From positions 1 to 64,000 of the forward strand of contig NZ_MIPP01000007.1 of NCBI RefSeq assembly GCF_002095385.1: a stretch of 64,000 nt of DNA, read 5' to 3'. Shown piece after piece: positions 22,193-32,008 of this stretch (position 1 is its first letter; every line of letters begins with the position of its first letter). Position numbers and translations under genes: made by a program. Source of the DNA: Pantoea eucrina. GTDB taxonomy: Bacteria > Pseudomonadota > Gammaproteobacteria > Enterobacterales > Enterobacteriaceae. The notes below the pieces were generated by a model. That model was not told the origin of the DNA. It saw nothing but the letters and a program-made list of their open reading frames with translations, and did not search any database.

Positions 22193-22675
22193 ATGACCAA
22201 TAACGATGTTCTGCGCAGCGTGCGCTATATGCTTGATCTGAGCGATAGCAAAGTGGTGGAGATTTTTGCCCTTGCGGGAAGCGATGTGCCGCTGGAGGAT
22301 GTGCAGGCCTGGCTGAAAAAAGAGGATGACGCCGCGTTTCGCAAACTACCTGATGTACTGATGGGCTATTTCCTCAACGGCCTGATCTACTACCGGCGCG
22401 GTAAGAGCGACGATGCGCCGGCGCCCTCTGTTGAACGTCGCATGAGCAATAACATCTTTCTGAAGAAGCTGCGTATCGCGTTTGCGCTGAAAACCACCGA
22501 TATTCCCGACATCCTGCTGAAAGCCAACTTCAAGGTTTCACAGGGTGAAATCGGCGCTATCTTCCGCAATCCGGATCACAAGAACTATCGCGAATGTGGC
22601 GATCAAATTCTGCGTAATTTCCTGAAAGGGTTAACGCTTATCCAGCGTCCGGGAACGCCGGCGAAGAAAAGCTGA
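22193..22675 (+). CDS. yehS: DUF1456 family protein YehS
   Basis: This small conserved protein of unknown function has two DUF1456 repeats: NNDVLRSVRYMLDLSD (about residues 3-18) and NNIFLKKLRIAFALKTTD (about 83-100), each followed by a short helical segment ending in a GYFLNGLI or LRNFLKGL motif. The ATG at 22193 follows GGAG and gives 160 residues (E. coli YehS 156). In E. coli yehS lies elsewhere on the chromosome, so its position behind metR is a local rearrangement. Confidence 0.92.
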   Translation: MTNNDVLRSVRYMLDLSDSKVVEIFALAGSDVPLEDVQAWLKKEDDAAFRKLPDVLMGYFLNGLIYYRRGKSDDAPAPSVERRMSNNIFLKKLRIAFALKTTDIPDILLKANFKVSQGEIGAIFRNPDHKNYRECGDQILRNFLKGLTLIQRPGTPAKKS

Positions 22676-22713
22676 TCGCACGGCGCAGCCTGCAGGCTGC
22701 GCCCGCCACGTGC

Positions 22714-23574
22714 TCAGGCGTGACGCCTGCCGATCACCCAGCGTTTATGCACATAGAGTGAAGCGAAGATCACCGCAGCGCCCGCAATAAAGCTCGGCCA
22801 GTGCGGCTTCTCCTGCCAGATCGCCAGATTTACCAGCAGCCCCGCCGGAACATGCATATTGTTCATAATGCCCAGCGTGCCGGCATCCACCTGCGTGGCT
22901 CCATAGTTCCACATAAAATAGCCCAGCCCGGATGCGGCAACGCCCAGCCATATCAGCACGCTCCACTGCAGCGTGGTCGTGGGCAGCTTCTGCGGATTGC
23001 CCCACAGCGACCAGGCCAGGGCGGCAATCAGCACCGCTCCGAGATAGAACCAGGAGAACGCCGTATGCTGCGGCATGGGCCGCGTCTCCTGCAGCCGTTT
23101 GTATCCCACCATGCCGACAGCAAAGCAGAGATTCGCCGCCTGCACCAGCAGCAGACCCAGCCAGAAATGATCGCTGACTTTGTCATAGCGAATAATGGCT
23201 GCCCCCGCTACCGCCAGCAGCGCGCTGAAGGCGTAGCCGATACGCAGCGGACGCCGGCTCAGCAGGTCATAAATCAGCGTAATATAGAGCGGCGTCATCA
23301 CCGTAAACAGCAGGAACTCAGATACGCTCAGGTAGAGATAGGCTTCAAAACTGAGCAGATACATAATGCCGAGCTGCAGCATTCCCACCAGCATATAAAG
23401 CAGCAGCGTTGATGCCCGGTAGCCGCGCCAGCGCAAAAACGGCAGAAAAACCAGCGCGGCCAGGCCCAGGCGCATCAACACGGAAAACCAGCTATCCACC
23501 TGGCCGGCCAGATATTCGCCGATCAGGCTAAAAGAAAAAGCCCACAATACAGTGGTGATAATAAGTAACAGCAC
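22714..23574 (-). CDS. yigM: DMT-family transporter YigM (biotin transporter in E. coli)
   Basis: YigM is an inner-membrane drug/metabolite-type carrier; the E. coli protein imports biotin. About ten hydrophobic helices form two EamA-like halves. Matching blocks include AYLYLSVSEFLLFTVMTPLY, GMVGYKRLQETRPMPQH and GYFMWNYGATQVDAGTLGIM. I placed the start at the GTG 23574 (286 residues), which aligns with the E. coli N-terminus and has GGGGA ten bases upstream; a TTG at 23616 would add 14 residues. It is next to metR/yehS, as yigM neighbours metR in E. coli. Confidence 0.88.
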   Translation of the reverse strand: MLLLIITTVLWAFSFSLIGEYLAGQVDSWFSVLMRLGLAALVFLPFLRWRGYRASTLLLYMLVGMLQLGIMYLLSFEAYLYLSVSEFLLFTVMTPLYITLIYDLLSRRPLRIGYAFSALLAVAGAAIIRYDKVSDHFWLGLLLVQAANLCFAVGMVGYKRLQETRPMPQHTAFSWFYLGAVLIAALAWSLWGNPQKLPTTTLQWSVLIWLGVAASGLGYFMWNYGATQVDAGTLGIMNNMHVPAGLLVNLAIWQEKPHWPSFIAGAAVIFASLYVHKRWVIGRRHA

Positions 23575-23809
23575 GGCACACCATTCCCCGATAAACAGAG
23601 GCGCTAGTGTAATCAAACCTTCATGAACCAGCTGAATAATCTGGTTTACAACTGAGCATATTTTGCCCGCTTGTGGCGGACAGCTGGCGATACGCGCTGG
23701 TCAGCTGTTACCTCCTTACACAGGCTCTGGTCAGAATGCGCATGAACACCGGCTTAAAACCTGGCAAAATGCGCGAAATCCAACATTTCCTGGTTTTTTT
23801 CGCTCCTGA

Positions 23810-23853
23810 TTGTCATAAAACTGTAACATATGTGTCACACGTCACAGTAACGT
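23810..23853 (+). promoter_or_regulatory. Pho-box-like tandem repeats upstream of glpT
   Basis: TTGTCATAAAACTGTAAC (23810-23827) matches the PhoB box CTGTCATAAAACTGTCAC at 16 of 18 positions. The 11-base phasing continues: units start at 23810, 23821, 23832 and 23843, each with a TGTCA/TGTAA/TGTCA/AGTAA core. This is the layout of two tandem Pho boxes. The second half overlaps a CRP-like site. PhoB control of this glpT is an inference. Confidence 0.55.
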
Positions 23854-23873
23854 GCAGCAACCATCTCTATCCT
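23831..23873 (+). promoter_or_regulatory. CRP-like site and -10 element of glpT
   Basis: TGTGT-CACACG-TCACA (23831-23846) matches the CRP core at 9 of 10 positions. A -10-like TATCCT lies at 23868-23873. If transcription starts near 23880, the CRP site is centred at about -41.5, the class II position. glpT is catabolite-controlled in E. coli. I could not find a convincing GlpR operator. Confidence 0.55.
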
Positions 23874-23976
23874 TTGCGCGATATGGAAACACCAGGTTTC
23901 CTTTGCGCTTATGCGTATTTCTGCCCCAACCTGCTGGGAAATTCATAACTATTCTGCGCCCCGGAGGGCCACACTC

Positions 23977-25317
23977 ATGCTGAGTATTTTTAAACCTGCA
24001 CCGCATCGGCCTCAGGTCGCTGACGATCGTGTTGATCCACTGTATCGCCGGCTGCGCTGGCAGATCTTCCTCGGGATCTTCTTCGGCTATGCGGCTTACT
24101 ATCTGGTACGCAAAAACTTCGCGCTGGCGATGCCCTATCTGGTTGAACAGGGGTTCTCGCGCGGGGATTTAGGGTTTGCCCTCTCCGGCATCTCTATTGC
24201 GTACGGCTTTTCCAAATTTATCATGGGTTCTGTTTCCGATCGCTCAAACCCGCGCGTTTTTCTGCCGGCGGGCCTGATTCTTGCCGCCTCGGTCATGCTG
24301 TTTATGGGCTTCGTGCCCTGGGCGACCTCCAGCATTATGGTGATGTTTGTGCTGCTGTTCCTGTGTGGCTGGTTCCAGGGAATGGGCTGGCCGCCGTGTG
24401 GCCGCACCATGGTGCACTGGTGGTCACAGAAAGAGCGCGGCGGCATTGTTTCCGTGTGGAACTGCGCGCATAACGTCGGAGGCGGTATCCCGCCACTGCT
24501 GTTCCTGCTCGGTATGGCGTGGTTTAACGACTGGAAAGCGGCGCTCTATATGCCCGCGTTTGGCGCCATTCTGATCGCGCTGTTTGCGTTTGCCATGATG
24601 CGCGATACGCCGCAATCATGCGGTCTGCCGCCGATTGAAGCGTGGAAAAATGACTATCCGCCTGATTACAGCGAGAACCATGAGCAGGAGCTGACCGCAA
24701 AGCAGATCTTTATGCAGTACATCCTGCCCAATAAGCTGCTGTGGTATATCGCGCTGGCAAACGTCTTTGTCTATCTGCTGCGCTACGGCATCCTCGACTG
24801 GTCGCCGACCTATCTGAAAGAGGTGAAACACTTTACGCTGGATAAATCCTCCTGGGCCTACTTCCTGTATGAGTATGCGGGCATTCCCGGTACGCTGCTG
24901 TGCGGCTGGATGTCAGACAAAGTGTTCAGAGGCAATCGCGGCGCGACCGGCGTGTTCTTTATGACGCTGGTGACAATCGCTACCGTGATCTACTGGCTTA
25001 ACCCGCCGGGCAATCCGGGCATCGATATGCTCTGTATGATTGTGATTGGCTTTCTAATCTACGGCCCGGTGATGCTGATTGGCCTGCACGCGCTGGAACT
25101 GGCACCGAAGAAGGCCGCCGGCACCGCAGCGGGCTTTACCGGCCTGTTCGGTTATCTGGGTGGCTCCGTGGCAGCCAGCGCTATCGTTGGCTATACCGTT
25201 GATTTCTTCGGCTGGGATGGCGGGTTTATGGTGATGATCGCCGGCTCGGTGCTGGCAGTGGTGCTGCTGCTGCTCACCATGATCAACGAACATAAGCATA
25301 AGAAACAGCTCGGATAA
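23977..25317 (+). CDS. glpT: sn-Glycerol-3-phosphate/phosphate antiporter GlpT
   Basis: GlpT is a 12-helix major-facilitator antiporter that imports glycerol-3-phosphate in exchange for phosphate; it also admits fosfomycin. The 446-residue product is nearly identical to E. coli GlpT (452). Substrate-binding residues fall in [11 protein letters not shown] (Arg45 equivalent), [13 protein letters not shown] (His165 region) and [13 protein letters not shown] (Arg269 region). ATG at 23977 with a GGAGG site. In E. coli it forms glpTQ divergent from glpABC; here it stands alone between yigM and yigL and is followed at once by a terminator. Confidence 0.95.
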   Translation: MLSIFKPAPHRPQVADDRVDPLYRRLRWQIFLGIFFGYAAYYLVRKNFALAMPYLVEQGFSRGDLGFALSGISIAYGFSKFIMGSVSDRSNPRVFLPAGLILAASVMLFMGFVPWATSSIMVMFVLLFLCGWFQGMGWPPCGRTMVHWWSQKERGGIVSVWNCAHNVGGGIPPLLFLLGMAWFNDWKAALYMPAFGAILIALFAFAMMRDTPQSCGLPPIEAWKNDYPPDYSENHEQELTAKQIFMQYILPNKLLWYIALANVFVYLLRYGILDWSPTYLKEVKHFTLDKSSWAYFLYEYAGIPGTLLCGWMSDKVFRGNRGATGVFFMTLVTIATVIYWLNPPGNPGIDMLCMIVIGFLIYGPVMLIGLHALELAPKKAAGTAAGFTGLFGYLGGSVAASAIVGYTVDFFGWDGGFMVMIAGSVLAVVLLLLTMINEHKHKKQLG

Positions 25318-25323
25318 GCGAGG

Positions 25324-25352
25324 CGGGCCGGGAGAGACCGGCCCGTTTTTTT
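25324..25352 (+). terminator. Terminator after glpT
   Basis: CGGGCCGG-GAGAGA-CCGGCCCG is an 8-bp GC stem followed by seven T. It directly abuts the stop codon of the convergent yigL, and no glpQ follows. Confidence 0.9.
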
Positions 25353-26151
25353 ACTCCAGAAAGAGTTTACGCAGCGTGTGCGGCACCGCATCGTCCGCAT
25401 TGCTGCCAATGATCTCCAGCGATGGCAGCGTATCCTTCAGGCGCTGCTGACCGTTGTGCATAATGCACCCTTTACCGGCCATACTCAGCATCTCAACATC
25501 ATTCATGCCATCGCCGAATGCGATGCACGCTTTCAGCGAATGCCCCAGCTGTTTTGCCACAGCTTCCAGCGCGTGCCCCTTCGACACGCCGCCCGCCATC
25601 ACTTCCAGACAGGTTGGCAGCGAGAAACTGACGTTAACGCGATCGCCCCAGCGCGCTTCAATCGCCTGCTCCAGCGGCAGCAGACGAGCCGGATCGCTGC
25701 AGGTGAAGAAGACTTTGCTGATGCCATCGGTGGGCAATATTCCCGGCTCATAAAGCTGATACATAAACTCCGACTCCTGGAAATAGTCCTGCTCATCGGG
25801 ATGGTGACGGTTCATAAACCACTCATCATCGCGATAAACATGGGTCAGAATATTTTCATCCTGATATTTCAGGGCGTAAAGCTCGCTGGCGATATCGCCG
25901 TCAAGATTGTGGCTGAAAATCAGCTCGCCTGCGGCGTTATGCACGCGCGCGCCGTTGGAGGTGATCATGTACGCCGGAATGCCGAGCTTGTCGCGCATCT
26001 GTCCCACGTCGATATGGTGGCGGCCGGTGGCAAAAACAAAATGGATATCACGCGCCACCAGCGCCTGCAGCGTGGTACGGGCAAACGGCGTCAGACGATG
26101 TTGCGGCGAGAGCAGCGTGCCATCCAGATCGGATGCAACGATGTGAAACAT
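25351..26151 (-). CDS. yigL: HAD-superfamily sugar/pyridoxal phosphatase YigL
   Basis: YigL is a cytoplasmic Cof-type HAD phosphatase; the E. coli enzyme acts on pyridoxal phosphate and sugar phosphates. The 266 residues equal the E. coli length. Motif I is VASDLDGTLLS (residues 5-15), motif II is in MITSNGARVH, and motif IV is AFGDGMNDVEMLS. The lysine motif lies in GGVSKGHAL. It follows pldB on the same strand with a 32-base gap. Confidence 0.95.
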   Translation of the reverse strand: MFHIVASDLDGTLLSPQHRLTPFARTTLQALVARDIHFVFATGRHHIDVGQMRDKLGIPAYMITSNGARVHNAAGELIFSHNLDGDIASELYALKYQDENILTHVYRDDEWFMNRHHPDEQDYFQESEFMYQLYEPGILPTDGISKVFFTCSDPARLLPLEQAIEARWGDRVNVSFSLPTCLEVMAGGVSKGHALEAVAKQLGHSLKACIAFGDGMNDVEMLSMAGKGCIMHNGQQRLKDTLPSLEIIGSNADDAVPHTLRKLFLE

Positions 26152-26183
26152 GGAAACCTCGGGTTGTAATAACGGAAATAACG

Positions 26184-27179
26184 TCAGCTGAGATGACGGG
26201 CAAAAAAATCCACGGTGGCATTGAGCGCTTCGGCGCGCATTGCATCTGATTCAAACAGAATTTCATGTCGCGCGCCTTCAATGACGCGCGGTACGTTACC
26301 TTCACAGGGATGCCCGGCTGCCGCCAGCGCCTGGCAGAAGAGATCCTGTGAACGGTTGTCCACCACATCATCTTCACTCGCCTGCAGCAGCAGCAGCGGC
26401 GTGGTGATATTTGCCGCCTGACGCATAATATTGCGTCCGGCCTGCACGCCTTCACGCACCCAGTGATAGGTCGGACCGCCGACGCGAATAGCCGGATCGT
26501 CAGCATAAAAGCGCAGATTGCGTCGATAGCGCTCGCGGCTGTGCGTCAGGCGGTTAATGCCAAACGGATGCGCGCGCCAGCGTCCGGTGCCAAGGGCGTA
26601 TCCGTCGCGCAGCGCCGGCCGCTTCTCTGCCCAGTCAAGAATACGGTGCGCCAGAAAGGGCGGCAGCGGTAGCACAATGCCAAACATAGGTGCGCACAGC
26701 ACCGCCGCATGAAATGCCCGCGGCTGCCGGGCCAGAAACAGCGCGACAATCGCACCGCCCATTGAGTGAGCGAGGACATAGCGCTGCTGATAATGCTGGC
26801 TGACAATCTCTTTCAGGTAGAGCGTCTCCAGATCGTCAACATAGTCGCTGAACTCCACCACGTGTCCGCGGTGCGAATCTGCCAGCAGCCGCTCAGAGCG
26901 CCCCTGCCCGCGATGGTCAATAATCACCACATCGTAGCCGCAGTGAAACAGGTCGTATGCCAGCTCCGGGTATTTGATATAGCTTTCAATACGCCCCGGC
27001 ACAATCAGGATCACGCGCGTGTGGTGTGGCGCAGTAAAACGTACATAGCGGAGAGTAAGATTGCCCGTTCCGGTGAACTCACACTCTTCCCGCTGCCGCC
27101 AGAAGTCGAGCAGCGGACCGGTAGCAAACGCCGCAAAAGCGCGTTCACGCCTGAGCCAGCTCTCTCTGTGATGCTGCAT
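26184..27179 (-). CDS. pldB: Lysophospholipase L2
   Basis: PldB is an inner-membrane-associated alpha/beta-hydrolase that degrades lysophospholipids. The nucleophile elbow is [11 protein letters not shown], with [11 protein letters not shown] and the C-terminal catalytic His in [10 protein letters not shown]. The 331 residues compare with 340 in E. coli. It is divergent from rhtB and continues into yigL, the E. coli arrangement. Confidence 0.94.
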   Translation of the reverse strand: MQHHRESWLRRERAFAAFATGPLLDFWRQREECEFTGTGNLTLRYVRFTAPHHTRVILIVPGRIESYIKYPELAYDLFHCGYDVVIIDHRGQGRSERLLADSHRGHVVEFSDYVDDLETLYLKEIVSQHYQQRYVLAHSMGGAIVALFLARQPRAFHAAVLCAPMFGIVLPLPPFLAHRILDWAEKRPALRDGYALGTGRWRAHPFGINRLTHSRERYRRNLRFYADDPAIRVGGPTYHWVREGVQAGRNIMRQAANITTPLLLLQASEDDVVDNRSQDLFCQALAAAGHPCEGNVPRVIEGARHEILFESDAMRAEALNATVDFFARHLS

Positions 27180-27283
27180 CTGCCCCTCCCGGAGAGTTCA
27201 GTTCGCCCTGCTGGTATGCCATAGCGCAGCGCAATTTTCTGGCGTATTGTGTCATACTTCGCTCGCTTCAGGGAATGTCACAC

Positions 27284-27907
27284 ATGACGACAGAATGGTG
27301 GTTAACCTACCTGCTTACCACAACCATCCTCAGCCTTTCACCAGGCTCAGGCGCTATCAATACCATGAGCACCGGTATCAGCCACGGCTATCGCGGTGCG
27401 GCCGTATCGATTACCGGCTTACAGCTCGGACTGGCGGTGCATATTGTGCTGGTGGGGGCCGGACTCGGCGCGCTATTTTCACAGTCGCTGCTGGCGTTTG
27501 AGATCCTGAAATGGGCCGGCGCTGCCTATCTGATCTGGCTGGGTATTCAGCAGTGGCGCGCCGCTGGCAGCCTCGACCTGAACGCCGTTGCCAAAGCGAT
27601 GCCGCGCCGGCACCTGTTTCAGCGCGCGCTGCTGGTGAACCTGACCAACCCTAAAAGCATCGTGTTTCTCGCCGCGCTGTTTCCGCAGTTTATTCTGCCC
27701 CATCAGCCGCAGCTGATGCAGTATCTGATCCTCGGCGTGACCACGATTGTGGTCGATATCATCGTGATGATTGGCTACGCCACGCTGGCGACGCGCATTG
27801 CGGGCTGGATCAAAGGCCCGAGACAGATGAAGCTGCTGAACCGCATTTTTGGTGGATTGTTTATGGCGGTCGGCGCGCTGTTAGCCAGCGCGCGTAAAAT
27901 AGCGTAA
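27284..27907 (+). CDS. rhtB: Homoserine/homoserine lactone efflux protein RhtB
   Basis: RhtB is a LysE-family exporter of homoserine and related metabolites. The 207-residue membrane protein has the family signature [14 protein letters not shown] (residues about 18-31), then [18 protein letters not shown] and a C-terminal helix with ALLASAR. The ATG at 27284 gives the E. coli-type N-terminus. It is convergent with rhtC, a paralogue. Confidence 0.94.
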   Translation: MTTEWWLTYLLTTTILSLSPGSGAINTMSTGISHGYRGAAVSITGLQLGLAVHIVLVGAGLGALFSQSLLAFEILKWAGAAYLIWLGIQQWRAAGSLDLNAVAKAMPRRHLFQRALLVNLTNPKSIVFLAALFPQFILPHQPQLMQYLILGVTTIVVDIIVMIGYATLATRIAGWIKGPRQMKLLNRIFGGLFMAVGALLASARKIA

Positions 27908-27913
27908 TAAACG

Positions 27914-27941
27914 GCCGGGTGTGCGGTCAGCCACACCCGGC
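27914..27941. terminator. Hairpin between convergent rhtB and rhtC
   Basis: GCCGGGTGTG and CACACCCGGC form a perfect 10-bp stem with an 8-base loop in the 62-base gap between two convergent genes. No T run follows on either strand, so its role as a bidirectional terminator is only probable. Confidence 0.5.
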
Positions 27942-27969
27942 GCAGCGTCGCCGTTTCAGGCGACCGGGC

Positions 27970-28593
27970 CTAGCGCGAAATAATCAGGTGAATGCCAAAA
28001 CCGGCAAACAGCACGCCCGCCATGCCATCCACCCACTTTGCCATGCGCTGATACTTCTCGCGCATCCACGGCAGGGCAAAGATAGCGGCCACCAGCGCAA
28101 ACCATGCAAAGGTTTCCGCAATAATCAGCAGGAATAGCCCCCAGCGCGTCGCGGCACCGACATCATTACCGACAAACAGCGAAAAGACGCTGCCAAAATA
28201 GATAATGGCTTTGGGATTGGACAGGTTTGTCAGCAGCCCTTTCAGAAAGCTCATGCCGCGCTTCGGCAGCTCCACCACGGGTGCATCACTCTGCGGCTGC
28301 TTATGGCGCTGACGCGCCGAGCGCAGCAGCTGCCAGCCCATCCACAGCAGATAGAGCCCGCCGCCCACCATGATAATTTCATGCAGCCACGCCATTTTGG
28401 CCAGCAGCAGGTGCAGCCCCATCAGCGCTACGCCCGCCCAGACAACAATGCCCAGCGTAATGCCCAGCACGCCCATCATCGCCTCTTTACGCGAGCGGCT
28501 GGCCGCAGTTTGCGACACAAAAAAGAAGTCAGGGCCGGGGCTCATCAGCGCAACCAGGTGCACCAGCGCGACGGTAGCAAATAATATCAGCAT
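27970..28593 (-). CDS. rhtC: Threonine efflux protein RhtC
   Basis: RhtC is a LysE-family threonine exporter. The 207-residue protein carries the signature LMSPGPDFFFVSQTA (residues about 16-30), LTNLSNPKAIIYFGSVFSLF, and six hydrophobic segments. It is 12 bases after the recQ stop on the same strand, so read-through from pldA-recQ is likely. rhtB and rhtC lie side by side but converge. Confidence 0.94.
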   Translation of the reverse strand: MLILFATVALVHLVALMSPGPDFFFVSQTAASRSRKEAMMGVLGITLGIVVWAGVALMGLHLLLAKMAWLHEIIMVGGGLYLLWMGWQLLRSARQRHKQPQSDAPVVELPKRGMSFLKGLLTNLSNPKAIIYFGSVFSLFVGNDVGAATRWGLFLLIIAETFAWFALVAAIFALPWMREKYQRMAKWVDGMAGVLFAGFGIHLIISR

Positions 28594-28605
28594 ACGTTTA
28601 GTCCT

Positions 28606-30432
28606 TTATTCGTCATTATCAAGATGTTCCCGGATCATCAGCAGGAACGGCTTACCAAAGCGCTCCAGCTTGCGATGCCCTACGCCGTTTACGCTCAGCA
28701 TATCTGACGCGCTGACCGGCAACTGTTCCGCCATTTCAATCAGCGTGGCGTCATTAAACACCACGTAAGGCGGAATATTCTCTTCATCTGCTATCGCCTT
28801 GCGCAGCTTACGCAGCTTGGCAAACAGCTTGCGATCGTAGTTGCCGCCGTACACTTTTGGCGCACTGCTGCGGCTTTTCGCCGTCACGGTGCGCGGTACC
28901 GCAAGCATCAGCGGTATTTCAGCGCGCAGTACCGGACGCGCGGCCTCGGTGAGCTGCAGCGCAGAGTGCATGGCGATATTTTGTGTCACCATGCCAAGGT
29001 GAATGAGCTGACGCAGTACGCTGATCCAGTGCTCCAGGCTCTGCTCGCGCCCCAGGCCATAGATCGGCAGTTTGTCGTGGCCGTTATCGCGAATACGCTG
29101 GCTGGCTGAGCCGCGCAATACTTCCACAATGTAGCTCATGCCAAAACGCTGGCCGGTACGGTAAATGCACGACAGCGCTTTCTGCCCGTCAACCAGCCCG
29201 TCATAGCGGCGGGGAGGATCGAGGCAGATATCACAGTTGCCGCAGGGCTGCTGACGCCCTTCGCCAAAGTAGTTCAGCAGTACCAGACGCCGGCAGGTTT
29301 GCGCTTCCGCAAACGCGCCCATCGCATTCAGCTTGTGACGCTCGATATCCTGCAGCGGCCCCGGGACTTTCTCTTCCAGGCATTTGCGTAGCCAGACCAT
29401 ATCCGCCGGATCGTAAAGCATCATCGCTTCAGCAGGCAGGCCATCGCGGCCGGCGCGGCCGGTCTCCTGATAGTAGGATTCGATGTTGCGCGGGATATCA
29501 AAATGCACCACAAAGCGTACGTTGGGTTTGTTGATCCCCATGCCAAACGCCACGGTAGCGACCACAATCTGCAGATCGTCGCGCTGAAACGCTTCCTGCA
29601 CATGCGCGCGCTGTGCGCTGTCGATGCCGGCGTGATAGGCGCCCACGCTCAGACCACGGCTCTGCAGACGCGCGGCGGTATCTTCCACTTTTGCCCGGCT
29701 GTTGCAGTAGATAATGCCGCTTTTGCCGCGCTGCTCCTGTACGTAGCGCAGCAGCTGATCGGTGGGTTTAAACTTCTCCACCAGGGTATAGCGAATGTTA
29801 GGACGATCAAAGCTGCTGACCTGAATCAGCGGATCGCGCATCTGCAGCAAATGGACAATGTCGTTACGCGTGGTTTCATCGGCCGTGGCGGTCAGCGCCA
29901 TCACCGGCAACTGCGGAAAGCGCTGCCTCAGCTGCCCGAGTGCGCCATACTCCGGCCGGAAGTCATGCCCCCACTGCGAAATACAGTGCGCTTCATCGAC
30001 GGCCAGCATCACCGGATTCCAGTGCTGCAGCCCCTCGAGGAAGTTGTCCATCATCAACCGTTCCGGAGCGATGTAGAGCAGTTTGAGCTTCCCGGTACGG
30101 CAATCGGCAAAAACCTGCTGCTGCTGTTCGCGCGTCTGCGTCGAGTTAAGACACGCCGCCGCCACACCGTTGGCCAGCAGCTGATCAACCTGATCTTTCA
30201 TCAGTGAAATCAGCGGGGAGACCACCAGTGTCAGCCCGTCCTGCACCAGCGCCGGGATCTGATAACAGATCGATTTGCCGCCGCCGGTCGGCATGACGAC
30301 CAGACAGTCGCGCCCCGAGAGCGCTGACTCGATAATGGATTGCTGACCCGGACGAAACTGCTGATAGCCGAAGGTGTCATGTAACACCTGCTGCGCCAGC
30401 GTTTCCTGATTGTGCACTGCCGAAATTGCCAC
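28606..30432 (-). CDS. recQ: ATP-dependent DNA helicase RecQ
   Basis: RecQ is a 3'-5' helicase of the RecF recombination pathway. The 608 residues include Walker [13 protein letters not shown], the DEAH box in [18 protein letters not shown], helicase C-domain motifs to [10 protein letters not shown], the zinc-binding cysteines CRRLV and CGNCDIC, a winged-helix domain, and a C-terminal HRDC domain ([20 protein letters not shown]). E. coli RecQ has 609. The initiator is GTG at 30432. It follows pldA with a 19-base gap. Confidence 0.96.
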   Translation of the reverse strand: MAISAVHNQETLAQQVLHDTFGYQQFRPGQQSIIESALSGRDCLVVMPTGGGKSICYQIPALVQDGLTLVVSPLISLMKDQVDQLLANGVAAACLNSTQTREQQQQVFADCRTGKLKLLYIAPERLMMDNFLEGLQHWNPVMLAVDEAHCISQWGHDFRPEYGALGQLRQRFPQLPVMALTATADETTRNDIVHLLQMRDPLIQVSSFDRPNIRYTLVEKFKPTDQLLRYVQEQRGKSGIIYCNSRAKVEDTAARLQSRGLSVGAYHAGIDSAQRAHVQEAFQRDDLQIVVATVAFGMGINKPNVRFVVHFDIPRNIESYYQETGRAGRDGLPAEAMMLYDPADMVWLRKCLEEKVPGPLQDIERHKLNAMGAFAEAQTCRRLVLLNYFGEGRQQPCGNCDICLDPPRRYDGLVDGQKALSCIYRTGQRFGMSYIVEVLRGSASQRIRDNGHDKLPIYGLGREQSLEHWISVLRQLIHLGMVTQNIAMHSALQLTEAARPVLRAEIPLMLAVPRTVTAKSRSSAPKVYGGNYDRKLFAKLRKLRKAIADEENIPPYVVFNDATLIEMAEQLPVSASDMLSVNGVGHRKLERFGKPFLLMIREHLDNDE

Positions 30433-30451
30433 GGTAATCCTGTTTTACTGA

Positions 30452-31330
30452 TTAGAACAGATCGTTAAGCGTTACGCCCACGCCTAAACGGGTCTGACGG
30501 TGGTTATAGTCGATAAGCGATTCGCCATAGCCGCTGAACAGCTGCGTATAAAAGCGAACGTGTTCAGTGAGAGGATAGCTCCAGGCGAAGGTTGCGCCGC
30601 CGTAGCCGCTGTTCCAGTTATAGTTGCCTTCCACGCTGAAAATGCTGTCGCCCATCATATAGCCGAGCTTCGCGCGGTAATAACCCATGTATTTGGTAAT
30701 GTCCGGGTTATCGTCATTGCTGGCGCTTTCCGGCAGACGATACCAGGGCTTGATCTCCGCAAGGAAGTTGCCGTTTTCTGCCATCAGGCGGGCGTAAAGG
30801 CGGTTCCAGCTGCGGGAAGTGGGATCGCTGCGACCATTGGACTGATGATTAACGCCCAGCTCCACATCGCGCAGCGTCCAGCCTGCCAGTGAGTAGTCCG
30901 TTGCCCAGCCCAGAAACAGCTGTGGCTCATAATTCGTTTCGCGGAAGGGTGACGACGCGCCGCGATTCGACAGCTGCCACCATGAACGCTGAGTATACGA
31001 GGCGGCCAGTACTGAGTTATCACCTAAAATGCCGCGCCACAGCGGAAACGCCAGGCTGAGCTGGAATTTTACTTCATCTTTTTTCGCTTTGTCTGCCCAG
31101 TTGTAAGAGGAAATCGCCTCTTTATTCATGTCGCTGGTGTAGGTGTAAAGCAGGTAGTTGTTTTCATAGGGGTAAAGCACAAACGGATTGTCATGCTTTT
31201 CCAGCAGATTTGCGATCACGCTCCCCTTCACCGCAGGTGCGTCGTGAATATTTTTAATCGTGGCTTCATCTGCCTGCGCCAGTGCAGGAACGGTTAATGC
31301 CGCGGCCAGCATGACGTATTGCTTACGCAT
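30452..31330 (-). CDS. pldA: Outer membrane phospholipase A
   Basis: OMPLA is a beta-barrel enzyme that hydrolyses phospholipids misplaced in the outer leaflet. The signal peptide MRKQYVMLAAALTVPALAQA (residues 1-20) is followed by the mature barrel. The catalytic His and Ser are in GVNHQSNGRSD and the Asn in SRSWNRLYA. The C-terminus ends in Phe, as expected for BAM targeting. The ATG at 31330 has GGAG upstream and gives 292 residues (E. coli 289); an earlier start at 31468 would bury the signal peptide. Divergent from yigI. Confidence 0.95.
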   Translation of the reverse strand: MRKQYVMLAAALTVPALAQADEATIKNIHDAPAVKGSVIANLLEKHDNPFVLYPYENNYLLYTYTSDMNKEAISSYNWADKAKKDEVKFQLSLAFPLWRGILGDNSVLAASYTQRSWWQLSNRGASSPFRETNYEPQLFLGWATDYSLAGWTLRDVELGVNHQSNGRSDPTSRSWNRLYARLMAENGNFLAEIKPWYRLPESASNDDNPDITKYMGYYRAKLGYMMGDSIFSVEGNYNWNSGYGGATFAWSYPLTEHVRFYTQLFSGYGESLIDYNHRQTRLGVGVTLNDLF

Positions 31331-31496
31331 AGTGTTCTCCAGTGCGCTGCGTGGGAAGGTTTTCAGGGCGGTGGTACAAAAAGCAGGCCATTCTACACGC
31401 AAAGCGGGGCGTTGATCAGCGCCGATTTCTGAAACTGGAAAGCAGCGCGGGAGCAGCATAATATACACAACTTCTTAACATCTTAAGGCCGTAACT

Positions 31497-31967
31497 ATGT
31501 CATCTCCGATGCTGACTCAGCAGGACGCGCGCCAGCTGATTGGTGAAATTTTTGTTTATCATATGCCGTTTAATCAGGCGCTGGGCCTGGAACTGGAACA
31601 CCTTGATGCTGATACGGTCCGGCTGGCATTTGCCAATAAAACCATGCTGGTAGGCAACGCCGCACAGCAGATCCTGCATGGCGGCGTAATTGCCTCGGTG
31701 CTGGATGTTACCGCCGGGCTGGTTTGCGTCAGCCATGCGCTGACGCGGCAGGAGAGCATCAGCGAAGAGGAGCTGCGTCAGCGGCTGGCGCGGATGGGCA
31801 CTATCGATCTGCGGGTTGATTATCTGCGCCCGGGCCGCGGCGAGCGTTTTATCGCTACCGGTACTCTGCTGCGTGCCGGTAATAAAGTCGCCGTGGCGCG
31901 CGTTGAACTGCATAATGAGCAGCACGATTATATCGCTACGGCCACCGCAACCTACCTGATCGGTTAA
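31497..31967 (+). CDS. yigI: Hotdog-fold thioesterase family protein YigI
   Basis: YigI belongs to the PaaI-type hotdog-fold acyl-CoA thioesterases; the E. coli protein acts on medium- and long-chain acyl-CoA. The 156 residues (E. coli 155) include the family block [19 protein letters not shown] with the hotdog helix, then [15 protein letters not shown]. The start codon is the ATG at 31497. rarD follows closely on the same strand. Confidence 0.9.
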   Translation: MSSPMLTQQDARQLIGEIFVYHMPFNQALGLELEHLDADTVRLAFANKTMLVGNAAQQILHGGVIASVLDVTAGLVCVSHALTRQESISEEELRQRLARMGTIDLRVDYLRPGRGERFIATGTLLRAGNKVAVARVELHNEQHDYIATATATYLIG

Positions 31968-32008
31968 CTCACGCAGCGCAACCGGTGCGCCGCCTTATGG
32001 ACAATACA

